Positions 52,988 through 61,942 of a stretch of DNA of 64,000 nt are shown here, in pieces; within the stretch, counting starts at the first letter, position 1; each line of letters opens with the position of its first letter. A model generated the notes under the pieces. The model worked only from the letters and a program-made list of their open reading frames with translations. It was not told where the DNA came from and ran no database searches. The DNA is from JAHBNG01 sp039028975 (GTDB lineage Bacteria; Chloroflexota; Anaerolineae; Caldilineales; Caldilineaceae). The stretch spans positions 1 through 64,000 of the forward strand of contig JBCCHB010000007.1 in the NCBI GenBank assembly GCA_039028975.1, read 5' to 3'. The position numbers and the translations under genes are program-made.

Positions 52988-53503
52988 CTTTGAAGTATGC
53001 CCAGGCTGTTTAGTCCGCCTGCCCAAGCCAGAGTACGGTGGAGACACCCATCCCTATATTGGCGCGTCAGCCAGTTGCTGGACGCTTTTTGCCAATATTT
53101 GGGGCGGTGGGGAGCCACCAATTGCGCCATTCAACACATACCCGCTGATTCTAGATGCATACTGCGTACAGCACCACGGCACGCCATCGCCACAAGCCAT
53201 TCAGTCGGTGGCGATCCATGCCCTGACGTTGTATGGCGTACTCAGCCAAGGGGTCGATCCGAGTCAGACGATTTGGATACGAAGTCGACTTCTGCGGGAC
53301 ATGCAGATCCCTAAGCACGAACGCTTCGAATGGCTTACACCGCCAGCGTTCGAGCAATGCACTATCATACAGACATCGTTCGGGAGCCAAAGCCAGAAGC
53401 ACGATCCCAAAAAGCCCAAACATATATCGAAGAAGTATGGACGCTTTGGCAAAAGCGCCACGGCGATACCTTAGCCCGTTGGTACGAAAGGTATATAACG
53501 TGA
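52977..53503 (+). pseudogene. DUF5946 protein gene with a -1 frameshift near the 3' end
   Basis: From ATG 52977 the product begins MSHDFEVCPGCLVRLP, the CxxC start of DUF5946, with DAYCVQHHG near residue 60 typical of the family. Near 53355-53360 the frame shifts: the annotated frame runs into an Arg/Lys-rich unrelated tail, while the -1 frame continues as HYHTDIVREPKPEARS and TLWQKRHGDTLARWYERY, ending at TGA 53501-53503, exactly overlapping the GTG of the next gene. A one-base deletion is the simplest reading. Confidence 0.78.
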
Positions 53504-54165
53504 TCATCTCACACAAGCATAGATACGTCTATATCGGTATCCCGCGCACAGCATCAAAGTCAACTAGTCGGTGGTTAGTTGAACACTATGATGGCGAATG
53601 GGTCGGCTTCCATCATGAGTGGCGGGTGCCAGAAAAGGCGTTCGATTATCTGATATTCACTGTTGTCAGAAATCCGTATGAACGAATGGCTAGCGGCATG
53701 CTTGCTGTTCTATGGGGAGACATACAGCCTAATCCAGCCAGACGGGTGCCTTCACCCATACCGGAACCGTCGACCGAGCCGCGCGAAAAAAGGGTCCAAG
53801 AGGCGAGACTTATTGGCAAAGCAACCATACTGGATGATAGCAGCAGCGTACCTGAAGATGGGATGAATCAGAGCCATTTTATCAAGAAGGCCGGGATCTC
53901 ACTGGTCTTGTTCTTCGAACGATTACCGGAATGTCTGGGGAATCTGCCTTTTGTTGATCAGGACAACCTACCTCCGTTTCCGCATGTGCTAGAGCGGGGG
54001 ATTCGGCCACCAGGCACATTTTTTGATCATTTCTCTGATGAAGAGGAACAGGTCACTTGGGCATTCGCCGCAGAAGATTTCGAGCTATTGGGCTACGAGC
54101 GGTATAGCCCATCGTTGCCATCAGCGTCATCTAGTTGGCAGCATATAGAAGGACTTGGGCAATGA
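53500..54165 (+). CDS. Sulfotransferase family protein
   Basis: This 221-residue protein has the PAPS-binding 5'-phosphosulfate loop as YIGIPRTASKSTSRWL near residue 13 and a 3'-phosphate loop-like stretch VVRNPYERMASGML near 57, the pattern of PF03567-type sulfotransferases. It would move sulfate from PAPS to a hydroxyl group. Start GTG 53500, overlapping the TGA of the frameshifted upstream gene; the long frame to 53233 is a shadow. It is coupled to the next methyltransferase by ATGA. Confidence 0.78.
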   Translation: MIISHKHRYVYIGIPRTASKSTSRWLVEHYDGEWVGFHHEWRVPEKAFDYLIFTVVRNPYERMASGMLAVLWGDIQPNPARRVPSPIPEPSTEPREKRVQEARLIGKATILDDSSSVPEDGMNQSHFIKKAGISLVLFFERLPECLGNLPFVDQDNLPPFPHVLERGIRPPGTFFDHFSDEEEQVTWAFAAEDFELLGYERYSPSLPSASSSWQHIEGLGQ

Positions 54166-54923
54166 ATACAATGACATTAGAAAAGTTAACCCAGCTCTTC
54201 AAGTCTGTTGGCGAACTTCAAGGCACGGATATTTCTCGTGTTCGTGTTGAGCGAGCACCCGTTCTCTGGCAATATGAGGATGTCGTCCGTCAATATCTCA
54301 AGCCAACCGATCGGGTGTTGGATGTCGGCACGGGCGGTGGCGAGATATTTCTTTCCTTAGCACCCTACTTTAGCGAAGGAGTTGGCATTGACAGTACTCC
54401 CAAAAATCTCGAGGCGGCCCAAAGTAATTTATCTAGGCAATCAGTGGGCCACGTCTCCATGATGCAAATGGAGGCCAGCGATCTTCAGTTTGGTTCGGAT
54501 GAATTTGATGTGGTCTTACTAAGGCACTTGTGGATCTACGTGTCTGAGATTGTGCCGATACTCCGTCCAGGTGGGTACTTTATCACACAAATGGTTGGGC
54601 AACGCAGTTCACTTAACCTCCTTGATGTCTTCGGTTGGACGCCAGACAGCTTCGGCCCCAACTGGTGGCAAACGGTTTCTGAGGTAGCCGATGAGTTTCG
54701 GCAGCACGGGTGTCATGTCTTGGCCCAAGCTGAATATGACGTTCCGTACTGGTTTCAAGATATCGAGTCCTTTATCTTTTGGATGAAAGCCGTACCCTGG
54801 CCAGACAAAATTGTACTCGAAAAACATTGGCAAAATATAAGCCAGATTCTAGAAACGGCTCAAACAGAACGGGGGATTGAGAGCAATGAGCATCGCGGGT
54901 TATTGATTGTTCAAAAACCGTGA
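54162..54923 (+). CDS. SAM-dependent methyltransferase (paralogue of 60227)
   Basis: This 253-residue class I enzyme has motif I RVLDVGTGGGEIFLSLAPYF near residue 50, MEASDLQFGSDEFDVVLLRH near 105 and ILRPGGYFITQMVG near 130. The gene at 60227 encodes a protein alike over its whole length, an in-island duplication. The substrate is unknown. It overlaps the sulfotransferase before it and the next gene by 4 bp each. Confidence 0.87.
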   Translation: MNTMTLEKLTQLFKSVGELQGTDISRVRVERAPVLWQYEDVVRQYLKPTDRVLDVGTGGGEIFLSLAPYFSEGVGIDSTPKNLEAAQSNLSRQSVGHVSMMQMEASDLQFGSDEFDVVLLRHLWIYVSEIVPILRPGGYFITQMVGQRSSLNLLDVFGWTPDSFGPNWWQTVSEVADEFRQHGCHVLAQAEYDVPYWFQDIESFIFWMKAVPWPDKIVLEKHWQNISQILETAQTERGIESNEHRGLLIVQKP

Positions 54924-55705
54924 TTTACACCTTACAGAAGCAACCAATGGTCCACATGACCAAGCTTGATTACGACAAAGACTTTTTCCGCACCCAGTTA
55001 GTCTTTGCCCACAAAGTGGCTGAGGTCACAGGCGATCCGTTCAACGAAGTCATCATCGACCATACCCAGCTTCGAAATATCTATGGGCTGCGTGTGTCGC
55101 GTACAGACCCATCGGATCCACTCTGGCAGGAGTTCATGCGTGGTCTGGCATCCTGTAGCAATCTCGATGAAGAAACGGAATGGGCGTACACCTTCTATCA
55201 TGCCAACTTCGATCCAGCCAGATATATGGCAAATGACAGACGCTACTGGGGGTGCTTTACCTACGCTTACCCGTTTCGAGATCGACCAGCCGTTCGCCTT
55301 CATTTTAAACACAGAGAACCATCGGGGTACGGCGTCTTGAGCAGGACAAGGATGCACGTTCGGATAGCAGAACTGACTGACATGTTCCGCCACATTAAAG
55401 CACATCTTCCAGAAGTAGAGACCGTCGTTGGCGGATCGTGGCTCTACAATATTGACGCCTATCGCCGCCTTTTTCCAACGCGTTTTCTCGAAACCGCGCG
55501 CACCCAACCATCCGAGCCAGGGTTTTGGGCCACATGGGGACAATTTCTTAGAGGCAACGGCCAGCTGGATGAAGAGAAAGCAGAATCATTCTTGAATTGC
55601 CTGGAGCAGCAGACAACACTAGACGGATGTTTGTGCTGCTTTCCATTGGCAATACTACGTCTGGAAAGTCCGATTAGCGTGTTTTATAAGTACTATGGAA
55701 TCTAA
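54920..55705 (+). CDS. Uncharacterised protein
   Basis: This 261-residue, probably soluble protein shows no domain I recognise. Visible features are an N-half with DHTQLRNIYGLRVSRTDPSD, an aromatic-rich middle (WAYTFYHANFDPARYMAND) and a C-terminal FLNCLEQQTTLDGCLCCFP with clustered cysteines. GTG start overlapping the methyltransferase stop; a PhyH-type gene follows 2 bp later, so it belongs to the same transcript. Confidence 0.7.
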   Translation: MIYTLQKQPMVHMTKLDYDKDFFRTQLVFAHKVAEVTGDPFNEVIIDHTQLRNIYGLRVSRTDPSDPLWQEFMRGLASCSNLDEETEWAYTFYHANFDPARYMANDRRYWGCFTYAYPFRDRPAVRLHFKHREPSGYGVLSRTRMHVRIAELTDMFRHIKAHLPEVETVVGGSWLYNIDAYRRLFPTRFLETARTQPSEPGFWATWGQFLRGNGQLDEEKAESFLNCLEQQTTLDGCLCCFPLAILRLESPISVFYKYYGI

Positions 55706-55707
55706 TC

Positions 55708-56490
55708 ATGTTTACACCATCTGAAAGAGACGACTTTGCAAAACATGGACTGATCAAGCGCGACAGTTTCCTTCCACAGGAGAAAATTGCCGAAGCACGC
55801 AAGGTGATTTTTGCGCACTTAGAGCAGGAAGGCACCTGGCGCGACGGCGATTGGTGTCTTGATGAATACGAATATACAGTTGTGCGTGGTGCGGGGATGA
55901 AGTTGCTAAAACCACTTTGCCACGATCAAACGATGATTGATCTCATTAATGGCGATGCGCTAGCCGCCGCGACTGCGCTACTCAATGTTCGCCCAGTGTT
56001 TCCAAAGGACGCTTATCCACTGCTCCTGTTTACGCTACCTGATGTAACGACGTGGACTGTTCCTCATAGCGCTTGGCATTTGGATATGCCACGCCTATCC
56101 AAGGCTGGAATTCCTGGTGTGCAGATATTTGCTCTACTAGAGACCGTTGAGCCGAGCGGAGGGGGAACGTTGGTTGTAACAGGCTCACATCGTTTGCGAG
56201 ATAACGGGGTACGAATGAAGTCGGGGTATCTGCGCAAGAAATTGATGGAGGAGCCATATTTTTCAGACTTAATGTCAGATGGTGCCGACGAACGGCATCG
56301 TTTCTTGCATGATGTGGGCTATGTTGATGACGTTGAAGTGAAGGTTGTTGAAATGACGGGCGAAGCGGGGGATGTGTACTTCATGGACATGCGGATGCTT
56401 CACACCGTTGCGCCGAACGCCCTTCAGATACCGCGAATCATGCTGACCTACCGTTATCTGAGTGAATTTTCATATAAGGCAATTCGCTGA
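55708..56490 (+). CDS. Phytanoyl-CoA dioxygenase (PhyH) family oxygenase
   Basis: This 260-residue Fe(II)/2-oxoglutarate oxygenase keeps the facial triad His124-x-Asp126 (AWHLDMPR) and His232 (MLHTVAPN), with Arg243 (IPRIMLTY) placed to bind 2-oxoglutarate. Family members hydroxylate lipids or natural products. Next to a methyltransferase, sulfotransferase and exporter it looks like a tailoring enzyme, but no biosynthetic core gene is present. Confidence 0.87.
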   Translation: MFTPSERDDFAKHGLIKRDSFLPQEKIAEARKVIFAHLEQEGTWRDGDWCLDEYEYTVVRGAGMKLLKPLCHDQTMIDLINGDALAAATALLNVRPVFPKDAYPLLLFTLPDVTTWTVPHSAWHLDMPRLSKAGIPGVQIFALLETVEPSGGGTLVVTGSHRLRDNGVRMKSGYLRKKLMEEPYFSDLMSDGADERHRFLHDVGYVDDVEVKVVEMTGEAGDVYFMDMRMLHTVAPNALQIPRIMLTYRYLSEFSYKAIR

Positions 56491-56538
56491 CATGAAGATT
56501 GCCATGAATGCTGCATACAGAATTTTTCCATCGAGCCC

Positions 56539-58401
56539 ATGAACAACTCTCTCCAAGCCTACCGCTCAATTCTGATTGATTACCTTCGCCCCCAACGCGG
56601 GCGTATGGTAGCTTTGGCCATCCTGATCTTCGCCAACATCGGGCTACAACTGGTCAATCCACAGATCATGCGCCGCTTTATTGATAGCGCGCTGACACGC
56701 GAAAATACCGAGCAGCTAGGCTGGCTGGCGCTACTCTTTATCGCCATTGCTCTGGTTCAGCAGATCGTGGCCGTTGGCAGCATCTACGTTGGCGAAAATG
56801 TGAGCTGGATGGCTACAAACTGGCTGCGCTATGACCTGGCCCGCCACTGCTTGAACCTGGATATGTCGTTCCACAACCGCTACACCCCGGGTGCCATGAT
56901 CGAGCGCATCGACGGCGATATCAACACGCTCTCGCTTTTCTTCTCCCAGTTTGTGCTGCAGGTCATTGGGAACGGGCTGCTGCTGATCGGCATATTGGCA
57001 TTGCTTTGGCGAGAGAGCCTGCTGCTTGGTGCTGTTCTGACCTTCTTCGTGATTGTGGTTATGACGGTACTGATTGCTATGCGTAGCGCGGCCATCCCTC
57101 AGTGGAAGAAGTCCCGCCAGGCCAGTGCCGACTTTTTCGGCTTTCTAGAGGAGCGGCTAGCAGGCACGGAAGAGATCCGTTCCAGCGGGGCCAAGGCATA
57201 TGTGATGCGTCGTTTTGCAGAACTGCTGCGAGCCTTCTGGCAAACCACAGTGCGGGCACGGCTGCTGGCTTTTGCCATGACCAATATCGGATGGCTGCTC
57301 TTCACTATAGGTGTGGCCGCCACCTATGGGATCAGCGCCAATCTCTTCAGCGAGAACGCCATGACAATAGGTTCCGTCTACCTAGTCGTCCACTATGCAG
57401 GGCTACTAAACCGACCGATCCAGCGCATTGCCGCCGAGATCGAGCAGCTTCAGCAGGCGGGGGCGGGCGTCGCGCGGATTCAAGAATTCCTGGCCGAAGA
57501 GAATGGACTTGCTCGGTCCGATACCGAGCAAACGCTGCCGGAAGGCTCTTTACCCATAGCGTTTGAAGGGGTCTCCTTTGCCTATCCAATGGACGCAACG
57601 CTTGATAGTGATAATGGCCGGCAAGATGCGCCCCCACGGACCGAAAAGAACACGGACAATCCGGAGTTGCTGATGGCTCACCCAGAAGATGCCTCAGAAG
57701 ATGAGGTTGTTTTGGATGACATCACCTTTCGGTTGGAAGCAGGAAAAGTGCTGGGACTGTTGGGGCGTACGGGTAGCGGTAAGACTACCTTGGCACGGCT
57801 CCTCTTTCGCTTCTATGACCCGACAGCGGGTACTGTTTACGTTGGTGGTGAAAATGTAGCCAATTTGGACGTCCACCAGTTGCGTCAGCGCATCGGCATC
57901 GTCACCCAAAATGTGCAGCTCTTCCATACCACTGTTCGGGACAACATGACCTTCTTCAATCCGGAACTGCCTGACGCTGCACTGCTGGAAGTGCTTGACG
58001 AGTTGGGCCTATCTAGCTGGCTGGCATCCCTGGATGATGGGTTGGATACGGTGCTGGAGGCGGGTGGAGGCAACTTGTCCGCAGGCGAGGCACAGCTATT
58101 GGCGCTGACCCGGATCTTCCTTAAGAACCCAGATATTGTGATCTTTGATGAAGCCTCATCCCGACTGGATCCAGCTACGGAACAACGCATAGAGCTGGCA
58201 GTGGATCGACTTCTGAATAACCGCACCGCGATTATCATAGCCCATCGGCTGGCCACGGTTCAACGAGCTGACGAGATCATGATTTTGGAGAGAGGGCGGA
58301 TTGTGGAGCATGGAGAGCGGGTCTCGCTGAGTTTGGATTCGGGTTCGAGGTTTGCTGGATTGCTCAAGAGTGGGTTAGAGGCAGACGTTGCCCCATCCTA
58401 A
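56539..58401 (+). CDS. ABC exporter half-transporter without a visible partner
   Basis: This 620-residue homologue of the protein at 27271 has six membrane helices, Walker A LLGRTGSGKTTLARLL near 412, the same altered signature LSAGEAQ and Walker B VIFDEASSRLDP. An acidic insert of about 40 residues (DSDNGRQDAPPRTEKNTDNP) lies in the ATPase domain before the core. The LSGGQ-bearing partner type seen at 29059 is missing here, so it may be homodimeric, or borrow that partner. It overlaps the frame of the next glycosyltransferase region. Confidence 0.9.
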   Translation: MNNSLQAYRSILIDYLRPQRGRMVALAILIFANIGLQLVNPQIMRRFIDSALTRENTEQLGWLALLFIAIALVQQIVAVGSIYVGENVSWMATNWLRYDLARHCLNLDMSFHNRYTPGAMIERIDGDINTLSLFFSQFVLQVIGNGLLLIGILALLWRESLLLGAVLTFFVIVVMTVLIAMRSAAIPQWKKSRQASADFFGFLEERLAGTEEIRSSGAKAYVMRRFAELLRAFWQTTVRARLLAFAMTNIGWLLFTIGVAATYGISANLFSENAMTIGSVYLVVHYAGLLNRPIQRIAAEIEQLQQAGAGVARIQEFLAEENGLARSDTEQTLPEGSLPIAFEGVSFAYPMDATLDSDNGRQDAPPRTEKNTDNPELLMAHPEDASEDEVVLDDITFRLEAGKVLGLLGRTGSGKTTLARLLFRFYDPTAGTVYVGGENVANLDVHQLRQRIGIVTQNVQLFHTTVRDNMTFFNPELPDAALLEVLDELGLSSWLASLDDGLDTVLEAGGGNLSAGEAQLLALTRIFLKNPDIVIFDEASSRLDPATEQRIELAVDRLLNNRTAIIIAHRLATVQRADEIMILERGRIVEHGERVSLSLDSGSRFAGLLKSGLEADVAPS

Positions 58402-58408
58402 AGATGAC

Positions 58409-59167
58409 ATGTTTCTATCAGTTATTATTCCAGCGTTTAATGAGGAGATGTACCTGGAGCAGACACTGGAACGAATCAAATCTGCTCTCGATGAGAATGA
58501 ACGAATGGACCTCTCATGGGAACTGATTGTTTGTGACAACAACTCTGGCGATAAGACGTCGGAGATTGCATCTGCCTTTGGTGCGCGGGTGATTTTCGAG
58601 CCGATAAACCAAATCTCTAGAGCCAGAAACAGGGGTGCCAGCATCGCAAAAGGGGAGTGGCTTCTCTTTATCGATGCCGATTCCTATCCAGAGCCAGCAT
58701 TGATTGCTGAAATGATCGACCGAATCCGTAGTCGGAAAATCATCGGCTGTGGCACCACGGTTCGTGTGAAAGGTGGAACCCTATTCAACAAGCTGCGTAT
58801 GGAGCGGGTCAACCCATTCTTTCGGCTATTTGGCCTGAGCGGTGGTGCGTTTCTGCTCTGTCAGGCAGACGCCTTTCGGGCCATCGATGGATTTAGCACA
58901 GATCTGTATGCATACGAGGAGATCGACTTCATCATTCGGCTCAAGCGACATGGACGCAAGGTGGGAAAACGATTTGCTGTAATGCATCAACATCCTGTGG
59001 TCACATCTGGACGAAAAGGGGATGTTGGCCTGCGTTCTCTGGGCTTGCTCTATCTTTCGAATTTTTCTGCCGTAGTTCTTTTGCTACTTTATTATCTGGT
59101 ACCAGCGAGTCTGGTGAGATGGCTAGGGAATCGATTATTGGGATATTGGTACCCTAGGCGTCGGTAG
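58409..59167 (+). CDS. GT2 glycosyltransferase with C-terminal membrane segment
   Basis: This 252-residue GT-A enzyme reads FLSVIIPAFNEEMYLEQTLE at the start, VCDNNSGDKTSE near 43, the metal site LFIDADSYPEP near 88, and YEEIDFIIRLKRHG near 178. A hydrophobic helix near 220-240 suggests peripheral membrane attachment. Start ATG 58409; a TTG at 58388 inside the exporter gene is possible. Confidence 0.85.
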   Translation: MFLSVIIPAFNEEMYLEQTLERIKSALDENERMDLSWELIVCDNNSGDKTSEIASAFGARVIFEPINQISRARNRGASIAKGEWLLFIDADSYPEPALIAEMIDRIRSRKIIGCGTTVRVKGGTLFNKLRMERVNPFFRLFGLSGGAFLLCQADAFRAIDGFSTDLYAYEEIDFIIRLKRHGRKVGKRFAVMHQHPVVTSGRKGDVGLRSLGLLYLSNFSAVVLLLLYYLVPASLVRWLGNRLLGYWYPRRR

Positions 59168-59208
59168 GTTGATTCGATTTTCTAAGGCTGGCAGTCAGGG
59201 AAATAGAT

Positions 59209-59688
59209 ATGCTAGATATACACCAAGTCACAATACGCAAAATGGTGGCCCACGATGCCACGCCGATTGCTCAAGCATTCGCGCATATGCACAAGAATCA
59301 AGAGCAATATGAACGCTATTGGCAAGAGAATGTGGTAGGTGAACGAGTGACCTTGATCGCAGAACTTGAGGGATCGATTGTGGGGTATACCAATATTGTA
59401 TGGAAATCAGGCTATGTGTCGTTTTGCCAGCAAGGCATCCCCGAAATTAACGATATGAATGTCATAGCACCATTGCGCTGCAACGGGATCGGTACAAAAA
59501 TGATTGAGTGCGCTGAACAGATTGTTCGACTATCTGGAAAGTCGGTAATTGGGATTGGCGTCGGGATGACACCCGGTTATGAGATTGCGCAACGTTTGTA
59601 TCCCAAACTAGGGTACGTTGAAGACGGAAGCGGTTTTCATAATGATGAGTGGGGTGGCGGTATATATTTAACTAAGAGCCTTGGATGA
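59209..59688 (+). CDS. Single-domain GNAT acetyltransferase
   Basis: This 159-residue protein has NVIAPLRCNGIGTKMIECAE near residue 85 as the acetyl-CoA loop and AQRLYPKLGYVEDGSGFH near 127. The N-terminus VTIRKMVAHDATPIAQAFAH is standard for the fold. It is the last of the 14 GNAT genes in the island. Confidence 0.87.
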   Translation: MLDIHQVTIRKMVAHDATPIAQAFAHMHKNQEQYERYWQENVVGERVTLIAELEGSIVGYTNIVWKSGYVSFCQQGIPEINDMNVIAPLRCNGIGTKMIECAEQIVRLSGKSVIGIGVGMTPGYEIAQRLYPKLGYVEDGSGFHNDEWGGGIYLTKSLG

Positions 59689-59808
59689 ATTTACTTCGCC
59701 GGAAAAGCCTTGTCCCGACCCATGTGCAACCCACACTGGGAAATTCCCAGAGCGGCGAACAGATCTTTTTTGGCCACCTATACAATGAGGATGTAAAAAA
59801 GGAAACAA

Positions 59809-60216
59809 ATGACCGATCAAGAATTTAACGATGTCGTCCGAACAGGAAGCTGTACCTGTGGCGCGCTGAAATTTGAGGTTCGCGGCCCAGTTGTTGGAAT
59901 CGGCCAATGCCACTGTTCCAAATGCCGCAAGGAGACAGGTACTGGCTCTTCTACCTTTGTACCTGTTCCGGGTGAACAGTTCGTATGGATTTCGGGAAAC
60001 GATCAGATCAGCGACTATGATCGTTGTACCGTCTGTGGCTCACTTGCTCCATACCACAATCCGCAGCGGAATTTATATAGTGTCCCTGCAGGCTTGCTGG
60101 ATGATTACACAGGGATCAAGGTTCTTGATCACATTTATGTTGGCTCAAAAGCAAGTTGGGATGTGATTGGCGATGACGCTCCTCAATATGATGAAGATGG
60201 TCCGCCGTTGATCTAG
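59809..60216 (+). CDS. GFA/CENP-V family zinc protein
   Basis: This 135-residue protein has the zinc motifs of the glutathione-dependent formaldehyde-activating family: CTCGALKFEV near residue 12, GQCHCSKCRKETG near 32 and CTVCGS near 75. The stretch before the last motif is a little short relative to family norms. A good AAGGAAA ribosome site precedes the ATG. The biochemical role of most members is unproven; thiol-adduct handling is the usual proposal. Confidence 0.85.
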   Translation: MTDQEFNDVVRTGSCTCGALKFEVRGPVVGIGQCHCSKCRKETGTGSSTFVPVPGEQFVWISGNDQISDYDRCTVCGSLAPYHNPQRNLYSVPAGLLDDYTGIKVLDHIYVGSKASWDVIGDDAPQYDEDGPPLI

Positions 60217-60226
60217 GGGGAATCCC

Positions 60227-60994
60227 ATGACATACGATGAACTAAAGCAAATAGCCGAGAGGGTGGGGAAGCTTGACGGCTGGGACTTCTCGCACATTCG
60301 CGCCGGCCGAGATCCTGTCCTATGGGATTATGTAGAGGTGGTCCGCCAATACCTCAAGCCAACGGATCGAGTGCTGGACATCGGTACGGGCGGGGGCGAA
60401 ATATTCCTATCGTTAGCAGACAGTTTTGCGGAAGGGGTCGCGGTCGATCAAAATCCCAAGATGATCGAAACAGCTCAGCGCAACCTATCCGAACAGTCAA
60501 TCGGCAATGTTACGCTGATACAGATGGAGGCTAGCGATCTACACTTTCATGATGCCTCATTCGACATCGTTTTGACCCGACACCTGCGAGTCTATCCCGA
60601 GCAGATCATACGGGTACTCCGATCCGGCGGCTATTTCATCACCCAAATGGTGGGGCAGCGTATCTCGCTCAATTTGCTCGAAGGGTTCGGCTGGACGCCC
60701 GCCAGCTTTGGGCCAGATTGGTGGCAGACGGCGGATGAGTTGGCACAGCAGTTTCAGGATTTGGGCTGTCACGTGTTGGCAAAGGCTGAATACGATGTGC
60801 CGTACTGGTTTGAGGATCTGGAATCGCTCATCTTTTACATACTGTCTGTGCCGTGGCCAGAGAAGATTGTGTTAGAGCAACACTGGCAAAGTATCAACCG
60901 GATTGTGGAGACTTGCCAAAGTGAACGAGGTTTCGAGAGTAACGAACACCAAGAGTTGTTGATTGTGCAGAAAAGGGGTGCCAATGACAAATGA
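60227..60994 (+). CDS. SAM-dependent methyltransferase (paralogue of 54162)
   Basis: A 255-residue protein. The methyltransferase core is RVLDIGTGGGEIFLSLADSF near 48 and MEASDLHFHDASFDIVLTRH near 100. It shares the distinctive C-terminal AEYDVPYWFEDLESLIF with the 54162 product. It overlaps the next kinase gene by 11 bp. The duplication spans this gene only; the flanking genes differ. Confidence 0.87.
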   Translation: MTYDELKQIAERVGKLDGWDFSHIRAGRDPVLWDYVEVVRQYLKPTDRVLDIGTGGGEIFLSLADSFAEGVAVDQNPKMIETAQRNLSEQSIGNVTLIQMEASDLHFHDASFDIVLTRHLRVYPEQIIRVLRSGGYFITQMVGQRISLNLLEGFGWTPASFGPDWWQTADELAQQFQDLGCHVLAKAEYDVPYWFEDLESLIFYILSVPWPEKIVLEQHWQSINRIVETCQSERGFESNEHQELLIVQKRGANDK

Positions 60995-61940
60995 GGAATG
61001 GCTTGCACTTGCCGCAACCGCCTGCAATCATGCAGGAGCCGAATATGAGAAGATAGAGATTGTGGCGACATGGGAGCAACAGTACTGTGCAAATGCTGTC
61101 TATTGTCTTGACAACGAACGTTATTTGAAGATATTCGGACCAACTTCTGAACGTCAGTTTCATTTCGAGCGGGCTGCCTTACAGAAACTTGCGGAGCAAA
61201 ATGAGATTCCAGCTCCCCGAATCATCACTGCCAATGAACGCACGGGAAGTCGACCCTATCTTATCATGACAGGGGTACCAGGTTCGACGGCAGAGAACGT
61301 TTGGGACGATCTGCCCCGTTCCAATCAGCTCGCCATCGCTAGGGAATTAGGCACAATCACGGCCGCCATCCACCGCCTTCCATATGACGACTTTGCTGCC
61401 GTGGAGCAAGCATTTGGCGGTAGAAGCGAACATATCCGAGCGTACCAGCCACGACTAACGGAACTCGTCAAGAGAACGGAATCTCTATCGACCCAATATC
61501 GTGATGATATGATCCGTTTTTTACAGATTGAAGCCCAAGAACACTTGGAAGAGCTAACTCATCTTACCCACAGCGAACTTGCACACAATCACATTTACCT
61601 TGCGAAGGAAGACAGGGGCGCGAAATCGTGGACTGTTTCGGGATTCATTGATTGGGCAGATGCCATGCTTGGCCCGCCGGAATGGGATGTTACATTTTTG
61701 TGGTTTTGGACATTCTCACGTGATCAAGAAGCAATGCGTGAATGCCTCCAAACACTTTATACAGACGGTCGGCCACCTGAGCGATTTGCGCGGCGCTGTC
61801 TTGCAGCAATTCTACATACACATTCAGGACCTGGACTGTGGATGGAGTTTATTGATCAAGGAGGCGGCAGGTCTATATCTATTGAACGCGAACTAACGGA
61901 TTATCTATTTCCGCAAGAGCTGTTTGGTCCACCGGATTAG
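60984..61940 (+). CDS. APH-type kinase with altered catalytic motif
   Basis: This 318-residue phosphotransferase-fold protein has an N-lobe nucleotide region (RYLKIFGPTSERQFHFERAA) and a catalytic loop reading THSELAHNHIYL near residue 200, where Glu stands at the usual catalytic Asp of HGD. The metal-binding SGFIDWADAMLG near 221 is intact. Related proteins with HSEL/HTDL variants are annotated as phosphotransferases, so activity is possible. Start ATG 60984 after AAAAGGGG. Confidence 0.78.
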   Translation: MTNEEWLALAATACNHAGAEYEKIEIVATWEQQYCANAVYCLDNERYLKIFGPTSERQFHFERAALQKLAEQNEIPAPRIITANERTGSRPYLIMTGVPGSTAENVWDDLPRSNQLAIARELGTITAAIHRLPYDDFAAVEQAFGGRSEHIRAYQPRLTELVKRTESLSTQYRDDMIRFLQIEAQEHLEELTHLTHSELAHNHIYLAKEDRGAKSWTVSGFIDWADAMLGPPEWDVTFLWFWTFSRDQEAMRECLQTLYTDGRPPERFARRCLAAILHTHSGPGLWMEFIDQGGGRSISIERELTDYLFPQELFGPPD

Positions 61941-61942
61941 CT

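Noticed and set aside
53233..53499. 89-codon N-terminal extension of the sulfotransferase
   Set aside because: It overlaps the DUF5946 gene in another frame; the GTG at 53500 overlapping the ancestral stop is a better start.
59668..59913. Minus-strand 81-codon frame across the GNAT-GFA junction
   Set aside because: It is antisense to two supported genes and lacks any motif.
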